From Rhodosalinus halophilus (GTDB taxonomy: Bacteria; Pseudomonadota; Alphaproteobacteria; Rhodobacterales; Rhodobacteraceae), in contig NZ_QNTQ01000006.1 in NCBI RefSeq assembly GCF_003298775.1, positions 248,001 to 312,000 on the forward strand: a DNA stretch of 64,000 nucleotides. The letters run 5' to 3'. The notes beneath the pieces were generated by a model. It had not been told where the DNA came from, did no database searches, and saw only the letters and a list, made by a program, of their open reading frames with translations. This document shows, one piece after another, positions 8,477 to 16,800 of the stretch. Position 1 is the stretch's first letter, and every line of letters starts with the position of its first letter. Both the position numbers and the translations under genes were made by a program.

Positions 8477-8671
8477 ATGCCGATCGAGCCGCCCGAGACC
8501 AAGATCGTCGACCGCTGGCGCGTCGCCTGCGACGGGGGCGAGGGGGCGCTGGGCCACCCGCGCGTCTGGCTGCAGATCCCGCGCGATACCGGCTGGGTCG
8601 AATGCGGCTATTGCGACGCGAAGTTCGTGCACCGCGATTTCGCGGAAAAGCTGGGCGTCGCCGAAGGCTGA
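8477..8671 (+). CDS. Zinc-finger (CHCC-type) protein, NDUFS6-like
   Basis: A 64-residue protein with the pattern of the zf-CHCC family: [19 protein letters not shown] followed by [13 protein letters not shown]. The zinc ligands are Cys, His, and the Cys pair in ECGYC. Homologous domains occur in the NDUFS6 accessory subunit of respiratory complex I, and alphaproteobacteria carry free-standing versions; a role in complex I assembly is inferred from that family. It is transcribed divergently from the ABC ATPase. The hairpin at 8700 separates it from the convergent phoX gene. Confidence 0.8.
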   Translation: MPIEPPETKIVDRWRVACDGGEGALGHPRVWLQIPRDTGWVECGYCDAKFVHRDFAEKLGVAEG

Positions 8672-8699
8672 GCGCCTGCGAGGGCGCGGAAACGAAAGG

Positions 8700-8722
8700 A
8701 GGCGCGCCATGGCGGCGCGCCT
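8700..8722 (-). terminator. Terminator hairpin after phoX
   Basis: AGGCGCGCC and GGCGCGCCT form a perfect 9-base-pair stem around a 5-base loop. On the minus strand the stem is followed by TTTCGTTTCC, as expected for intrinsic termination of the phoX transcript. It may also stop the small plus-strand gene. Confidence 0.65.
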
Positions 8723-8743
8723 CGCGTGCTCGGGCACCCGGTC

Positions 8744-10648
8744 TTAGCCGATGATGCCGTTGTCCTCGCGCTTGATCGCGATGACGGCCGAGCGGGGCAG
8801 GCCCTCGCCGTCCGGCCAGGAACCGCCGGGGTGCTGGATGCCCACGAACATCGTCCGCCGGTCGGCCGACCAGCACAGGCCCGTCACCTCGCAGCCCTGC
8901 GGGCCGGTCATGAAGCGCGCGATCTCGCCCGTGACCGGGTCGCCCACCAGCATCTGGTTGTTGCCCATGCCGGCGAAGTCGCCTTCGTTGTCGTCGTCGC
9001 CGTCGGTCTGGATCCAGACGAGGCCGTTCTGGTCGAAGGCCATCCCGTCGGGCGAGTTGAACATGTTGCCCGGCGTGATGTTGGGCGAGCCGGCGTAGGC
9101 GTCGTCGTGCACGGTCGGGTTGCCGGCCATGACGAAGAGATCCCAGTCGAAGGTGGTCGCCGCGTGGTCGTCGTCATGCGGGAACCAGCGCACGATCTGG
9201 CCGTAGTGGTTGACCTCGCGCGGGTTCGGGCCGTTCACCGGCGTCTCGTCGCCGCCCGCGTTGGGCTTCACGCCGCGGTTGCGGTTGTTGGTCAGGCAGC
9301 AGTAGCCCTCGATCGCGTGCGGGTTGGTGGCGATCCACTCGGGGCGGTCCATGGTGGTGGCGCCCACCGCCGAGCCGGCCTTGCGGGCGAAGATCAGGAT
9401 CTCGGGCAGCTCCATGCCCGTGGTCTCGGGCGTGAGCGCGAGCCACTCGCCGGTCTGGTCGTCGTTGAACTTCGCGACATAGAGCGTGCCGTCGTCGAGC
9501 AGCCCCTCCGTCGACTCGCCGGGCCGGTAGACGCCGTTCGAGACGAACTTGTAGAGGAACTCGCCGCGCTCGTCGTCGCCCATGTAGACGACCACGCGCC
9601 CGTCGCGGGCCAGCACCACCTCGGCGTTCTCGTGCTTGAAGCGGCCGAGGCCGGTGTGCTTGACCGGCGTGCTTTCCGGGTCGGTCGGGTCGATCTCGAC
9701 CACCCAGCCCACGCGGTGCGGCTCGTTGGGGTTCTTCGCGGTGTCGAAGCGCGCGTCCCACTTGTGATAGTCGTAACCCCAGCCGTCAGGGCCTATGCCG
9801 TAGCGCTGATAGCCGTCGGCGGCCTGGATCGGCTTCTGGTCCTGCGCCTCTTCGGTCGAGCCGAAGTAGCCGTTGAAGTTCTCCTCGCAGGTCAGGTAGG
9901 TGCCCCAGGGCGTCTTGCCCGAGCCGCAGTTGTTCATCGTGCCGAGCGACATGGTACCGGTCGGATCGGCATCGGTCTTGAGCAGGTCGTGCCCGGCGGC
10001 GGGGCCCACGATCCGCATCGGCGTGTTGTGGGTGATGCGGCGGTTGAAGGGGCTGTCCTTGACCACGCGCCATCCGTTCTCGTCCTCGCGCACCTCGATC
10101 ACAGAGATGCCCTGAAGGTTCTGCAACTTGCGCACGTCCTCGGCGCCCGCGGGCGTGCCGTCCTCGGTGTGCGGCAGGTTGACCGACCGGTTGGTGTACT
10201 CGTGGTTGATCGCCAGCAACTGACGGCCCTGGTAGAGGAAGCTCTCCATGCCGTCGGTGTTCTCGCCGAAGACCTTGTCGGAAGCCTCGACCGAGCCGCC
10301 GGTGGCATGGTCGAAGTCCTCCACGCCGTTGAGGATCGGATCGCCCCAGCGCACCAGAACGTCCCAGGTGTAGCCCTGCGGCACGTGCACGGTGAAATCG
10401 GTCTGCGCGTCGATCGGCGTGAACGGGAAGCGCGACATCGCGACGGTCTGCGCCTCGGCCGAGGTCGAACCCATCAGGCCCGTGCTCATCGCCGCCGCGC
10501 CCGAACCGAAGGCCAGAACGCCGCCCAGGAAACCGCGGCGCGAGATCGCGCGCTCGACCACCCGGTCGAAGTCGTTCTCTTCGGGGCGGGGAAAGTTCAG
10601 CTCGTCCCACTCGTCGGCGGAGAGATGCTTGGGATCTACGTCCTTCAT
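8744..10648 (-). CDS. phoX: PhoX-family alkaline phosphatase (DUF839), Tat-exported
   Basis: A 634-residue protein. The N-terminus carries a twin-arginine signal (SRRGFLGGVLAFGSGAAAMS, residues ~36-55), preceded by a long acidic leader. The body is of the PhoX/DUF839 type, with NHEYTN, the YLTCEENFNGYFG stretch and several GWVVEIDP/DRPEWIAT blades of the propeller. PhoX enzymes are calcium- and iron-dependent periplasmic phosphomonoesterases used to gain phosphate from organic esters. ATG at 10648 follows GAGAGGAC; an upstream frame extension lacks a ribosome site. I searched the upstream region for a Pho box and saw only a weak resemblance, so phosphate control is not shown here. Confidence 0.85.
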   Translation of the reverse strand: MKDVDPKHLSADEWDELNFPRPEENDFDRVVERAISRRGFLGGVLAFGSGAAAMSTGLMGSTSAEAQTVAMSRFPFTPIDAQTDFTVHVPQGYTWDVLVRWGDPILNGVEDFDHATGGSVEASDKVFGENTDGMESFLYQGRQLLAINHEYTNRSVNLPHTEDGTPAGAEDVRKLQNLQGISVIEVREDENGWRVVKDSPFNRRITHNTPMRIVGPAAGHDLLKTDADPTGTMSLGTMNNCGSGKTPWGTYLTCEENFNGYFGSTEEAQDQKPIQAADGYQRYGIGPDGWGYDYHKWDARFDTAKNPNEPHRVGWVVEIDPTDPESTPVKHTGLGRFKHENAEVVLARDGRVVVYMGDDERGEFLYKFVSNGVYRPGESTEGLLDDGTLYVAKFNDDQTGEWLALTPETTGMELPEILIFARKAGSAVGATTMDRPEWIATNPHAIEGYCCLTNNRNRGVKPNAGGDETPVNGPNPREVNHYGQIVRWFPHDDDHAATTFDWDLFVMAGNPTVHDDAYAGSPNITPGNMFNSPDGMAFDQNGLVWIQTDGDDDNEGDFAGMGNNQMLVGDPVTGEIARFMTGPQGCEVTGLCWSADRRTMFVGIQHPGGSWPDGEGLPRSAVIAIKREDNGIIG

Positions 10649-10724
10649 GGAAGTCCTCTCATGCGTACCGGGAGCCTCCGGGCGCACCCGCCGCTCCCTT
10701 GCGTTTGTCAGGAAGGGGCGTTCG

Positions 10725-10740
10725 CGCCCCTGCCTCGCTG
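10725..10740 (-). terminator. Terminator-like hairpin after the aspartoacylase-like gene
   Basis: GGGGCG and CGCCCC flank a TTCG tetraloop (CGAA on the minus strand), then CTTCC. It lies 53 bases past the stop of the gene at 10793 and within the leader of phoX, so it could end one transcript or modulate the next. Confidence 0.4.
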
Positions 10741-10792
10741 ATTAGGGCGGCCTTGCAACAGGACTGTGACGGCGGATGCGAGGGGCGGCCGT

Positions 10793-11839
10793 TCAGATGA
10801 TCTCGTCCTCGTCGAAGAGCGGTGCCGCTTCGCGCGCCGCCTCCAGCACCTCCACTGCCGCCTCGGCATGGGCCGAGCGCCGGGTCTCGGCCACGTGAAA
10901 GAGCGCGTCGCCCTCGTTGACCACCGGCATGTTGGTGCGTCCGACGATAATTCCGGTCGTCTCGCAGATCACCTCGACCTCCTTCTCGCCGAAGGGGTCG
11001 GAGATTGCGCAGAGCACGGTGCCGGGCTCCACGATGTCGCCCGTGCCGCGATAGGCGCGCATGAGCCCGCCCACGGGCGCGCGGTGCCAGGTCGAACTGC
11101 GGCAGAGCGCGGGCGCGCCATGCCGCCGGGGCACGCCCTTGTTGCCGATCATCTCGAGATGACGCATCACCCGCAGGATGCCCGCGACGCCCGCGCGCGC
11201 CGCGAACTCGTCGAAGCGCAACCCCTCGCCCGCCTCGTAGAGCAGCACGTCCACGCCCTCGGCTTCGGCGGCCATCCGCAGCGATCCCTCGCGCAGGCGC
11301 GATTCGATCATCACCGGGGCGCCGAAGGCGCGGCCGAGCTCCTTGAGCCGGTCGTTGTCGGGCGAGATGCGGATCTGCGGCAGGTTCACGCGCCGGACCG
11401 CGGCCGAGTGCAGGTCGATCCCGAGATCGGCGCGGGCGACGATCTCGGTCATGAAGAGATGCGCGAGCCGCGCGGCGAGCGAGCCCTGCGCATGGCCGGG
11501 AAACACGCGGTTCAGGTCGCGTCGGTCGGGCAGGTAGCGGGAATGGTTGATGAAGCCGAAGGCATTGACGATCGGGACGGCCAGAAGCGTGCCCGCCATC
11601 GACGAAAGCGGCTTGGCCCGCAGAAGCCTGCGCACGATCTCGACGCCGATCACCTCGTCGCCATGGATCGCGGCCGAGACGAAGAGCACGGGGCCGGGGC
11701 GTTTGCCGTGCACCACGTGGCAGGACATGGTGACGGGCGTGTGGTCCGACAGGATCGAGACGGGCAGATCCACGGTGCGGCGCGTGCCGGGGGCGATCGT
11801 CTCGCCGCCGAGTTCGAAGCCCCTGCGCGCCTTGGCCAA
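10793..11839 (-). CDS. Succinylglutamate desuccinylase/aspartoacylase family protein
   Basis: A zinc-dependent M14-like amidohydrolase of about 348 residues. Zinc ligands are visible as H59 and E62 in AAIHGDEVIG and H144 in GIDLHSA, with the substrate-binding RDLNRVFPG stretch between them. The C-terminal ~90 residues form the beta domain (DIVEPGTVLCAISDPFGEKE). Family members deacylate N-acyl amino acids such as N-acetylaspartate or N-succinylglutamate; the real substrate is unknown. I chose TTG at 11839 because GGAGG lies ten bases upstream and the family usually starts at AKARR-FE-GG. A GTG at 11905 would add 22 residues without a good ribosome site. Confidence 0.8.
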   Translation of the reverse strand: MAKARRGFELGGETIAPGTRRTVDLPVSILSDHTPVTMSCHVVHGKRPGPVLFVSAAIHGDEVIGVEIVRRLLRAKPLSSMAGTLLAVPIVNAFGFINHSRYLPDRRDLNRVFPGHAQGSLAARLAHLFMTEIVARADLGIDLHSAAVRRVNLPQIRISPDNDRLKELGRAFGAPVMIESRLREGSLRMAAEAEGVDVLLYEAGEGLRFDEFAARAGVAGILRVMRHLEMIGNKGVPRRHGAPALCRSSTWHRAPVGGLMRAYRGTGDIVEPGTVLCAISDPFGEKEVEVICETTGIIVGRTNMPVVNEGDALFHVAETRRSAHAEAAVEVLEAAREAAPLFDEDEII

Positions 11840-11920
11840 TCTGCTCGCGCCTCCGTCTTTCCGGTCAGCCCGGGGATAGGGCGGCGACGCCGCCAAGTCC
11901 AGCACGTCGGCACGAAAAGA

Positions 11921-11938
11921 CCCCGCCGGGCGGCGGGG
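11921..11938 (-). terminator. Intrinsic terminator of the peroxiredoxin gene
   Basis: On the minus strand a GC-only stem (CCCCGCCG pairing with CGGCGGGG) is followed by TCTTTTC, 28 bases past the peroxiredoxin stop codon. Confidence 0.75.
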
Positions 11939-11965
11939 CCTCGCGCTTGGGACACGTCCGCGGCG

Positions 11966-12619
11966 TCAGGCCGGCGCCTTGGTCAGGCGCAGGTAGGGCA
12001 GCTTGAAGTCCACCTCGCCGAACTTCTCCTTGGCTTCCTCGTCCGAGACGGTGAGCGCCACGATGACGTCCTGCCCGGGCACCCAGTTGGCGCCGGTGGC
12101 GATCGGGGTCTGATAGGTCGCCTGCAGCGCGTCAAGCGCGCGCAGCACCTCCGCGAAGTTGCGGCCCACCGACATCGGGTAGGTCATGATGAGCTGCACC
12201 TTCTTGTCCGGCGAGATGATGAAGACCGAGCGGACGGAGGCCGAGTCGGCGGCGGTGCGCCCGTCGGGCAGGTAGGCGTCGGCCGGCAGCATGTCGAACT
12301 GCTTGGACACCTTGAGGTCCACGTCCGCGATGATCGGGAAGCCCGCCTTGGTCTCGGCGACGGTCTCGATGTCGTTCTTCCACTTCACGTGGTCCTCGGT
12401 GTCGTCCACGCTGAGGCCGATCACCTTGGTGTTCCGCTTCGCCCACTCGTCGGCGAGCTGCGCGACGGCGCCGAACTCGGTGGTGCAGACGGGGGTGAAG
12501 TCCTTGGGGTGGCTGAACAGGATCGCCCAGCTGTCGCCGATCCAGTCATGGAAGGTGATCTCGCCCTGATCCGTCTCCGCGGTGAAGTTGGGCACGGTGT
12601 CGTTGATGCGAAGTCCCAT
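11966..12619 (-). CDS. 1-Cys peroxiredoxin (Prx6 type)
   Basis: A 217-residue cytoplasmic peroxidase. The peroxidatic cysteine is C45 in the signature DFTPVCTTEFG. The long C-terminal domain (RALDALQATYQTPIATGANW, then PGQDVIVALTVSDEEA) is typical of the Prx6/1-Cys branch, and no resolving Cys is present. Such enzymes reduce hydrogen peroxide and lipid hydroperoxides with thioredoxin or glutathione as donor. ATG at 12619 is preceded by AAGGAAAGG. It is divergent from the aldehyde dehydrogenase, and the shared 166-base region holds repeated GCGACATATG sites that may coordinate the two. Confidence 0.92.
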   Translation of the reverse strand: MGLRINDTVPNFTAETDQGEITFHDWIGDSWAILFSHPKDFTPVCTTEFGAVAQLADEWAKRNTKVIGLSVDDTEDHVKWKNDIETVAETKAGFPIIADVDLKVSKQFDMLPADAYLPDGRTAADSASVRSVFIISPDKKVQLIMTYPMSVGRNFAEVLRALDALQATYQTPIATGANWVPGQDVIVALTVSDEEAKEKFGEVDFKLPYLRLTKAPA

Positions 12620-12665
12620 GGTCGGTCCTTTCCTTTCGCGTGCTTGAACGTTTTACATTCCGAAA

Positions 12666-12714
12666 GCGACATATGTGTCTGCGCTCGGGGCGTCCAGCCC
12701 TTGCGCGACATATG
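12666..12714. promoter_or_regulatory. Direct repeat GCGACATATG in the prx/aldehyde dehydrogenase promoter region
   Basis: GCGACATATG occurs at 12666-12675 and again at 12705-12714, 39 bases apart and so on nearly the same helical face. Each holds a CATATG palindrome. They lie midway between two divergent genes and are the only AT-rich patches there, so a regulator site or promoter -10 region is plausible. Confidence 0.4.
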
Positions 12715-12738
12715 GGCAGGTGACAGAGTGACGCAAAC

Positions 12739-12756
12739 CCCGACCGCGCGGTCGGG
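12739..12756. promoter_or_regulatory. 18-base palindrome upstream of aldehyde dehydrogenase
   Basis: CCCGACCGCGCGGTCGGG is a perfect palindrome ending 30 bases before the aldehyde dehydrogenase start. It could be an operator or an mRNA leader hairpin. Confidence 0.35.
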
Positions 12757-12785
12757 AGTTCCAGCCGCAAGGGAGCGCCAAGCCA

Positions 12786-14231
12786 ATGATCGAGAAACGC
12801 CAGTTCTACATCGACGGCGCCTGGGTGGATCCGCAGCAGGGCTCGGACTACCAGGTGATCAACCCCGCCACCGAAGAGCCCTGCGCCACCATCTCGCTGG
12901 GCGGCGCGGCCGATGCCGAGGCCGCGGTGGCCGCGGCCAGGCGTGCCTTTCCCGACTGGATGGCCACCCCGCCCGCAGAGCGCATCGCGCTGCTCGAGAA
13001 GCTCCTCCAGGTCTACAAGGCGCGCTGGGAGGAGATGGCGCAGGCCATCAGCCTCGAGATGGGCGCGCCCATCGACCTCGCCCGACAGGCACAGACCGGC
13101 GCTGGCTACGGCCATCTCAAGAATTTCGTGCGCGAGGGCAAGGCGTTCGAGTTCGAGCGCCCGCTGGGCGATCACGCGCCCAACGACCGCATCATCTACG
13201 AGCCGGTGGGCGTGGCCGCGATGATCACGCCGTGGAACTGGCCGATGAACCAGATCACGCTGAAGTTCGGCGCGGCGGTGGTCGCCGGCTGCACGATGGT
13301 CCTGAAGCCCTCGGAAGAGTCGCCGCTCAACGCCATGCTCTTCGCCGAGATGGTGCACGAGGCGGGTTTCCCGCCGGGCGTCTTCAACTTGGTGAACGGC
13401 GACGGCGCGGGCGTCGGCACGCAGCTTTCCGGGCACAGGGACGTGGATATCGTCAGCTTCACGGGATCGACCCGGGCCGGCATCCAGATCTCCAAGAACG
13501 CGGCGGATACGCTCAAGAAGGTGCATCTGGAACTGGGCGGCAAGGGCGCGAACCTGATCTTCGCCGATGCCGACGAAAAGGCCGTCAAGCGCGGCGTCAT
13601 CAGCATGATGCAGAACACCGGGCAGAGTTGCAACGCGCCCTCGCGCATGATGGTCGAGCGCTCGATCTACGATCAGGCCGTCGAGGCCGCGGCCGAGATG
13701 GCCAACAAGGTGGCCGTGGGCGCGCCCTCGGAGGAAGGCCGCCACATCGGCCCGCTCATCAACGCGCGGCAGTTCGACAAGGTGCAGGAGCTGATCCAGT
13801 CCGGCATCGACGAGGGCGCGCGGCTGGTCGCGGGCGGCCCTGGCAGGCCCGAGGGCATGAACCGCGGCTACTACGCCCGGCCCACCGTCTTCGCCGACGT
13901 CACCCACGAGATGCGCATCGGGCGCGAAGAAATCTTCGGCCCCGTTCTCTCGATCATGCCCTTCGAGGACGAGGCGCACGCCGTCGAACTCGCGAACGAC
14001 ACCGAATACGGGCTGACCAACTACGTCCAGACCACCGATCCGGAGCGCGCAAACCGCATGGCGCGACAGCTGCGGGCCGGCATGGTCGAGATGAACGGAC
14101 ATTCGCGGGGGGCGGGGTCGCCTTTCGGCGGCATGAAGAGCTCAGGCAATGGACGCGAGGGCGGCGTCTGGGGCATCGAGGACTTCATGGAGGTCAAGGC
14201 CGTCTCCGGCTGGGACGCCGCTCCGGCGTAA
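12786..14231 (+). CDS. NAD(P)-dependent aldehyde dehydrogenase
   Basis: A 481-residue member of the aldehyde dehydrogenase superfamily. It has the coenzyme-binding TPWNWPMNQ and VLKPSEESPL motifs, the general base E249 in LELGGKGAN, the catalytic C282 in NTGQSCNAPS, and EIFGPVLSI near the C-terminus. It oxidises an aldehyde to the acid in the cytoplasm; the substrate is not evident from sequence. The Asn after the catalytic Cys and the Ala-Pro that follow belong to a broad clade of unassigned proteobacterial enzymes. Divergence from a peroxiredoxin points to detoxification of oxidised or lipid-derived aldehydes, but that is inference. Confidence 0.88.
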   Translation: MIEKRQFYIDGAWVDPQQGSDYQVINPATEEPCATISLGGAADAEAAVAAARRAFPDWMATPPAERIALLEKLLQVYKARWEEMAQAISLEMGAPIDLARQAQTGAGYGHLKNFVREGKAFEFERPLGDHAPNDRIIYEPVGVAAMITPWNWPMNQITLKFGAAVVAGCTMVLKPSEESPLNAMLFAEMVHEAGFPPGVFNLVNGDGAGVGTQLSGHRDVDIVSFTGSTRAGIQISKNAADTLKKVHLELGGKGANLIFADADEKAVKRGVISMMQNTGQSCNAPSRMMVERSIYDQAVEAAAEMANKVAVGAPSEEGRHIGPLINARQFDKVQELIQSGIDEGARLVAGGPGRPEGMNRGYYARPTVFADVTHEMRIGREEIFGPVLSIMPFEDEAHAVELANDTEYGLTNYVQTTDPERANRMARQLRAGMVEMNGHSRGAGSPFGGMKSSGNGREGGVWGIEDFMEVKAVSGWDAAPA

Positions 14232-14250
14232 GTTCCGCATAATCGCACAG

Positions 14251-14274
14251 AACCGGCGCGCCAGCGCCGGTTTT
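14251..14274 (+). terminator. Intrinsic terminator after aldehyde dehydrogenase
   Basis: AACCGGCGC and GCGCCGGTT form a perfect 9-base-pair stem with a 4-base loop, followed by TT and GCG. It lies 20 bases past the stop codon. Confidence 0.75.
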
Positions 14275-14326
14275 GCGCATTCGTGTGGCGGGCTATCTCT
14301 GGTCGCAAAGGACAGGAGATTTCGCC

Positions 14327-15244
14327 ATGCTCACCGATCTGAACGGGCTTCACCACGTCACTTCCGTCGCCGGGGCGCCGCGGGCGGTCGACCGCTTCTG
14401 GCGCGAGGTCATGGGCCTGCGCCGGGTCAAGACCACCGTGAACTTCGACAATCCCGAGGTCTATCACCTCTACTTCGGCGACCGCATCGGCACGCCGGGC
14501 ACGGTGATGACGCATTTCCCCTTTCCGAACGCCCGCCGGGGGGCGCAAGGCACGGGCGAGACCGGGCAGATCGCCTTCTCCATCCCGCCGGGCAGCGCGG
14601 ACGACTGGGCGGCGCATCTCGCCGCACATGACGTGCCGGTGACGCGCGAGGCGCTCTTCGGCGAGACGCGGCTCGCGCTCACTGGCCCCGACGGCGAGCG
14701 GCTGGTGCTGGTCGAGGCCGAGGACGACCGAAAGCCCTGGGACGGCCTGCCCGAAGCCATGGCGATCCGCGGGCTGCACTCGGTCTCGCTCCGCGTGGCG
14801 GACCGCGACGAGATGTTGCCGCTTCTGCATTTCATGGGCTTTGCCGAAACCGGGCGGGAGGGCGCTGTCACCCGGCTGGCGGACGAAACCGGCGGCCCGG
14901 CCCATATCGTCGAGATCGAGCACCGCCCCGACCTGTCGCCGGCCCGCGAGGGCGCGGGATCCGTCCACCACGTCGCGTTCCGCGCGCGGGACCGCGACTC
15001 CCAGGCCCGCATCCGCGATGCGCTGACCGAGGCCGGCCATCGCGTCACGGACGTGCGCGACCGCGATTACTTCTGGGCGATCTATTTTCGCACGCCGGGC
15101 GGCATTCTCTTCGAGGTGGCGACGGACGAGCCGGGCTTCACGCGCGACGAACCGGCCGAGGCGCTGGGCGAGGAACTGCGCCTGCCGTCGCAGCACGCCC
15201 ATCTTCGCGGCGATCTCGAGCGGATGTTGCAGCCGCTCGACTGA
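14327..15244 (+). CDS. VOC-family ring-cleaving dioxygenase (MhqO/MhqA-like)
   Basis: A 305-residue protein made of two vicinal-oxygen-chelate modules. The first opens with LNGLHHVTSVAG and the second with IRGLHSVSLRVADRD. Metal-ligand positions are the His residues in LHHVTS and SVHHVAFRA and the Glu in GILFEVATDEPGF. Proteins of this length and layout are annotated as hydroquinone-cleaving dioxygenases of the MhqO/MhqA group, and some are catechol- or quinone-responsive. ATG at 14327 is chosen because AGGAG lies eight bases upstream. A MarR-type regulator follows on the same strand, as often seen for mhq genes. Confidence 0.8.
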   Translation: MLTDLNGLHHVTSVAGAPRAVDRFWREVMGLRRVKTTVNFDNPEVYHLYFGDRIGTPGTVMTHFPFPNARRGAQGTGETGQIAFSIPPGSADDWAAHLAAHDVPVTREALFGETRLALTGPDGERLVLVEAEDDRKPWDGLPEAMAIRGLHSVSLRVADRDEMLPLLHFMGFAETGREGAVTRLADETGGPAHIVEIEHRPDLSPAREGAGSVHHVAFRARDRDSQARIRDALTEAGHRVTDVRDRDYFWAIYFRTPGGILFEVATDEPGFTRDEPAEALGEELRLPSQHAHLRGDLERMLQPLD

Positions 15245-15319
15245 GCGCCTCGGCGGGATACCGCTGAATGCCGGTCGATTTTGGTTGCCCGGCACAATCT
15301 GCGAAGCCATCAAGACGGG

Positions 15320-15805
15320 ATGGGAAAGGAACCCTTTCTGCACAGGGCGCTCACGCAGGACGATCTGCGGCTCGTCATGATTCCCGTCCGCCGGCTTGCC
15401 GAGCGGCTGGGAACGCTGGGCGAACGAGAGGCGCTGAGCGAGACGGGACTCGCCGTCGCCGAATGGCGCATCATCTTCGTGCTCGCGCGTGACGGCGCCG
15501 GCCATCTGCAGCAGCTCGCGCATCGCGCCTCCGTCGATCGCCGCCAGGTCGGGCGTTACGTCGAGCGGCTGGAGCGCCGCGGCCTCGTGGGCAAGCGCAC
15601 GGACCCGACCGACCGGCGCCGCACCGTCGTCGAGGCGACCGACGTGGGGATGGCTGTCTACCGTGAACTGCGACCGAAATACGAGGCGCTCGCCGACGAA
15701 TTCCGTTCGCTCTACTCGGACTACGAATACGGGCTGCTCATGCAGCTGATCGAGCGGGCGATCCTGCGCGCCGACATGTTGCTCGCCCGCGACGAGGAAG
15801 AGTAG
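15320..15805 (+). CDS. MarR-family transcriptional regulator
   Basis: A 161-residue winged-helix repressor. The recognition helix is in LAHRASVDRRQVGRYVERLE, followed by the wing GLVGKRTDPTDRRRTVVEAT with the conserved DRR motif. The C-terminal helices (YEALADEFRSLYSDYEYG) would form the dimer interface. ATG at 15320 is preferred although its ribosome site is weak; a TTG 39 bases earlier would add residues with no family match. It lies 75 bases after the VOC dioxygenase and probably controls that gene. It is convergent with the tryptophan-dioxygenase-family gene. Confidence 0.85.
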   Translation: MGKEPFLHRALTQDDLRLVMIPVRRLAERLGTLGEREALSETGLAVAEWRIIFVLARDGAGHLQQLAHRASVDRRQVGRYVERLERRGLVGKRTDPTDRRRTVVEATDVGMAVYRELRPKYEALADEFRSLYSDYEYGLLMQLIERAILRADMLLARDEEE

Positions 15806-15821
15806 GGCCGGCCACGGTGGG

Positions 15822-16640
15822 TCAGGCCGGGCAGCCCCCCTCGCCGTCCTCCATGACCTCGCCGCCGGCGGCCTCGGTCAACGCGTTGCGGAACTCGAAA
15901 AGCTCCGGGAAGAAGAGATACCCCGTCGTCGTGGCCAGATAGTCGCGGAAGAAGGTGCCGCCGGTGCCCTTCGCGCGGATGCCGATCTCGCGCCGGACCA
16001 TGAGGATGTGATTCTGCCGCCAAGACTGGAAGCGGCGGTCGATCTCGAAGGCGGCCTCTGCCAGACGAAAGAGGTCGTGGTCCCGCCAGCGGTCGCGATA
16101 GACCTCGAGCAGCGTCTTGCCGGACCGCTCGAAGGCCGCGAAGAAGGCCGCGCGGATCGTGCGCGGATGCTCGGCGATCAGGCCGGGCCACTGCGCCTCG
16201 ACCCGCTGGCGATAGACGTCGCCGGCCACCTCGTGCAGCCCCAGCATCACCTCAACCTGACGGAACTGCCGCGATTGCAGGCCGGAGGCGCCGGTCAGGT
16301 TGCCGCGAAACTCAGCGAAATCCGCCGCGCTCATCGTCTCCAGCACCGGCCAGTGCGCCTCGGCCAGCTTCAGGATTTCCGCGATCCGGTTCATCAGCCA
16401 GACTGCCTCGGGCAGGCGATCTTCGTCGAGCGTGGTCAGGATGCGGCCAAGGTCGAAGATGATCTGCTTGAACCAGAGCTCCAGCACATGATGGACGGTG
16501 ACGAAGAGGTGTTCCTCCGGGTGGTCGGTGACCGGGCGGAGCGTCGAGAGCAGCTGGTCGAGGCGCAGGTGATGGACGTAGTCGAACTGCGGACTGCCCT
16601 CTTCGGTGTCGGGCGTGTGGGAGACGGGGCAATCGGACAT
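15822..16640 (-). CDS. Tryptophan 2,3-dioxygenase family protein
   Basis: A 272-residue haem dioxygenase. YVHHLRLDQLLS, HHVLELWFKQI (distal His H50), RQFRQVE (substrate Arg), FQSWRQNHILMVRREIG (proximal haem ligand H211) and KGTGGTFF align with the bacterial tryptophan 2,3-dioxygenase fold. Classical KynA enzymes open tryptophan to N-formylkynurenine. Here the first motif is YVHHLRLDQ where I remember YGGYLRLDQ, and the distal motif is VHHVLELW where QHQTSELW is usual, so substrate specificity may differ. No kynurenine pathway gene is adjacent; the formamidase-like gene is 27 kb away. It is divergent from the nitrilase operon, so the two may be co-regulated. Confidence 0.8.
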   Translation of the reverse strand: MSDCPVSHTPDTEEGSPQFDYVHHLRLDQLLSTLRPVTDHPEEHLFVTVHHVLELWFKQIIFDLGRILTTLDEDRLPEAVWLMNRIAEILKLAEAHWPVLETMSAADFAEFRGNLTGASGLQSRQFRQVEVMLGLHEVAGDVYRQRVEAQWPGLIAEHPRTIRAAFFAAFERSGKTLLEVYRDRWRDHDLFRLAEAAFEIDRRFQSWRQNHILMVRREIGIRAKGTGGTFFRDYLATTTGYLFFPELFEFRNALTEAAGGEVMEDGEGGCPA

Positions 16641-16713
16641 GGGCGAACCTCCGGTTTCGGCGCGACGCTACCAACAGTGCTGGTCAGAGACAACAATACT
16701 GTTCGAGGAGGCG

Positions 16714-16728
16714 TGATCTGCCGGATCA
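16714..16728. promoter_or_regulatory. Inverted repeat, candidate operator of the nitrilase operon
   Basis: TGATC-TGCCG-GATCA is a 15-base interrupted palindrome in the 160-base region between two divergent genes. An IclR regulator is encoded at the end of the operon, and IclR proteins bind palindromes of about this size. A second, weaker repeat (AACAGT … ACTGTT) spans 16673-16703. Confidence 0.4.
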
Positions 16729-16800
16729 TGAGGTTCAGCATGCAATCATTGACTTGGTCGGGCAGGTTGATAGGTTCGCCGCAAAGGGAGGCGAAGCCCC

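Noticed and set aside
10649-10792. Pho box upstream of phoX
   Set aside because: On the minus strand GTCACAGTCCTGTTGC resembles half of a Pho box, but the second 7-base repeat is poor, so it is not listed as a site.
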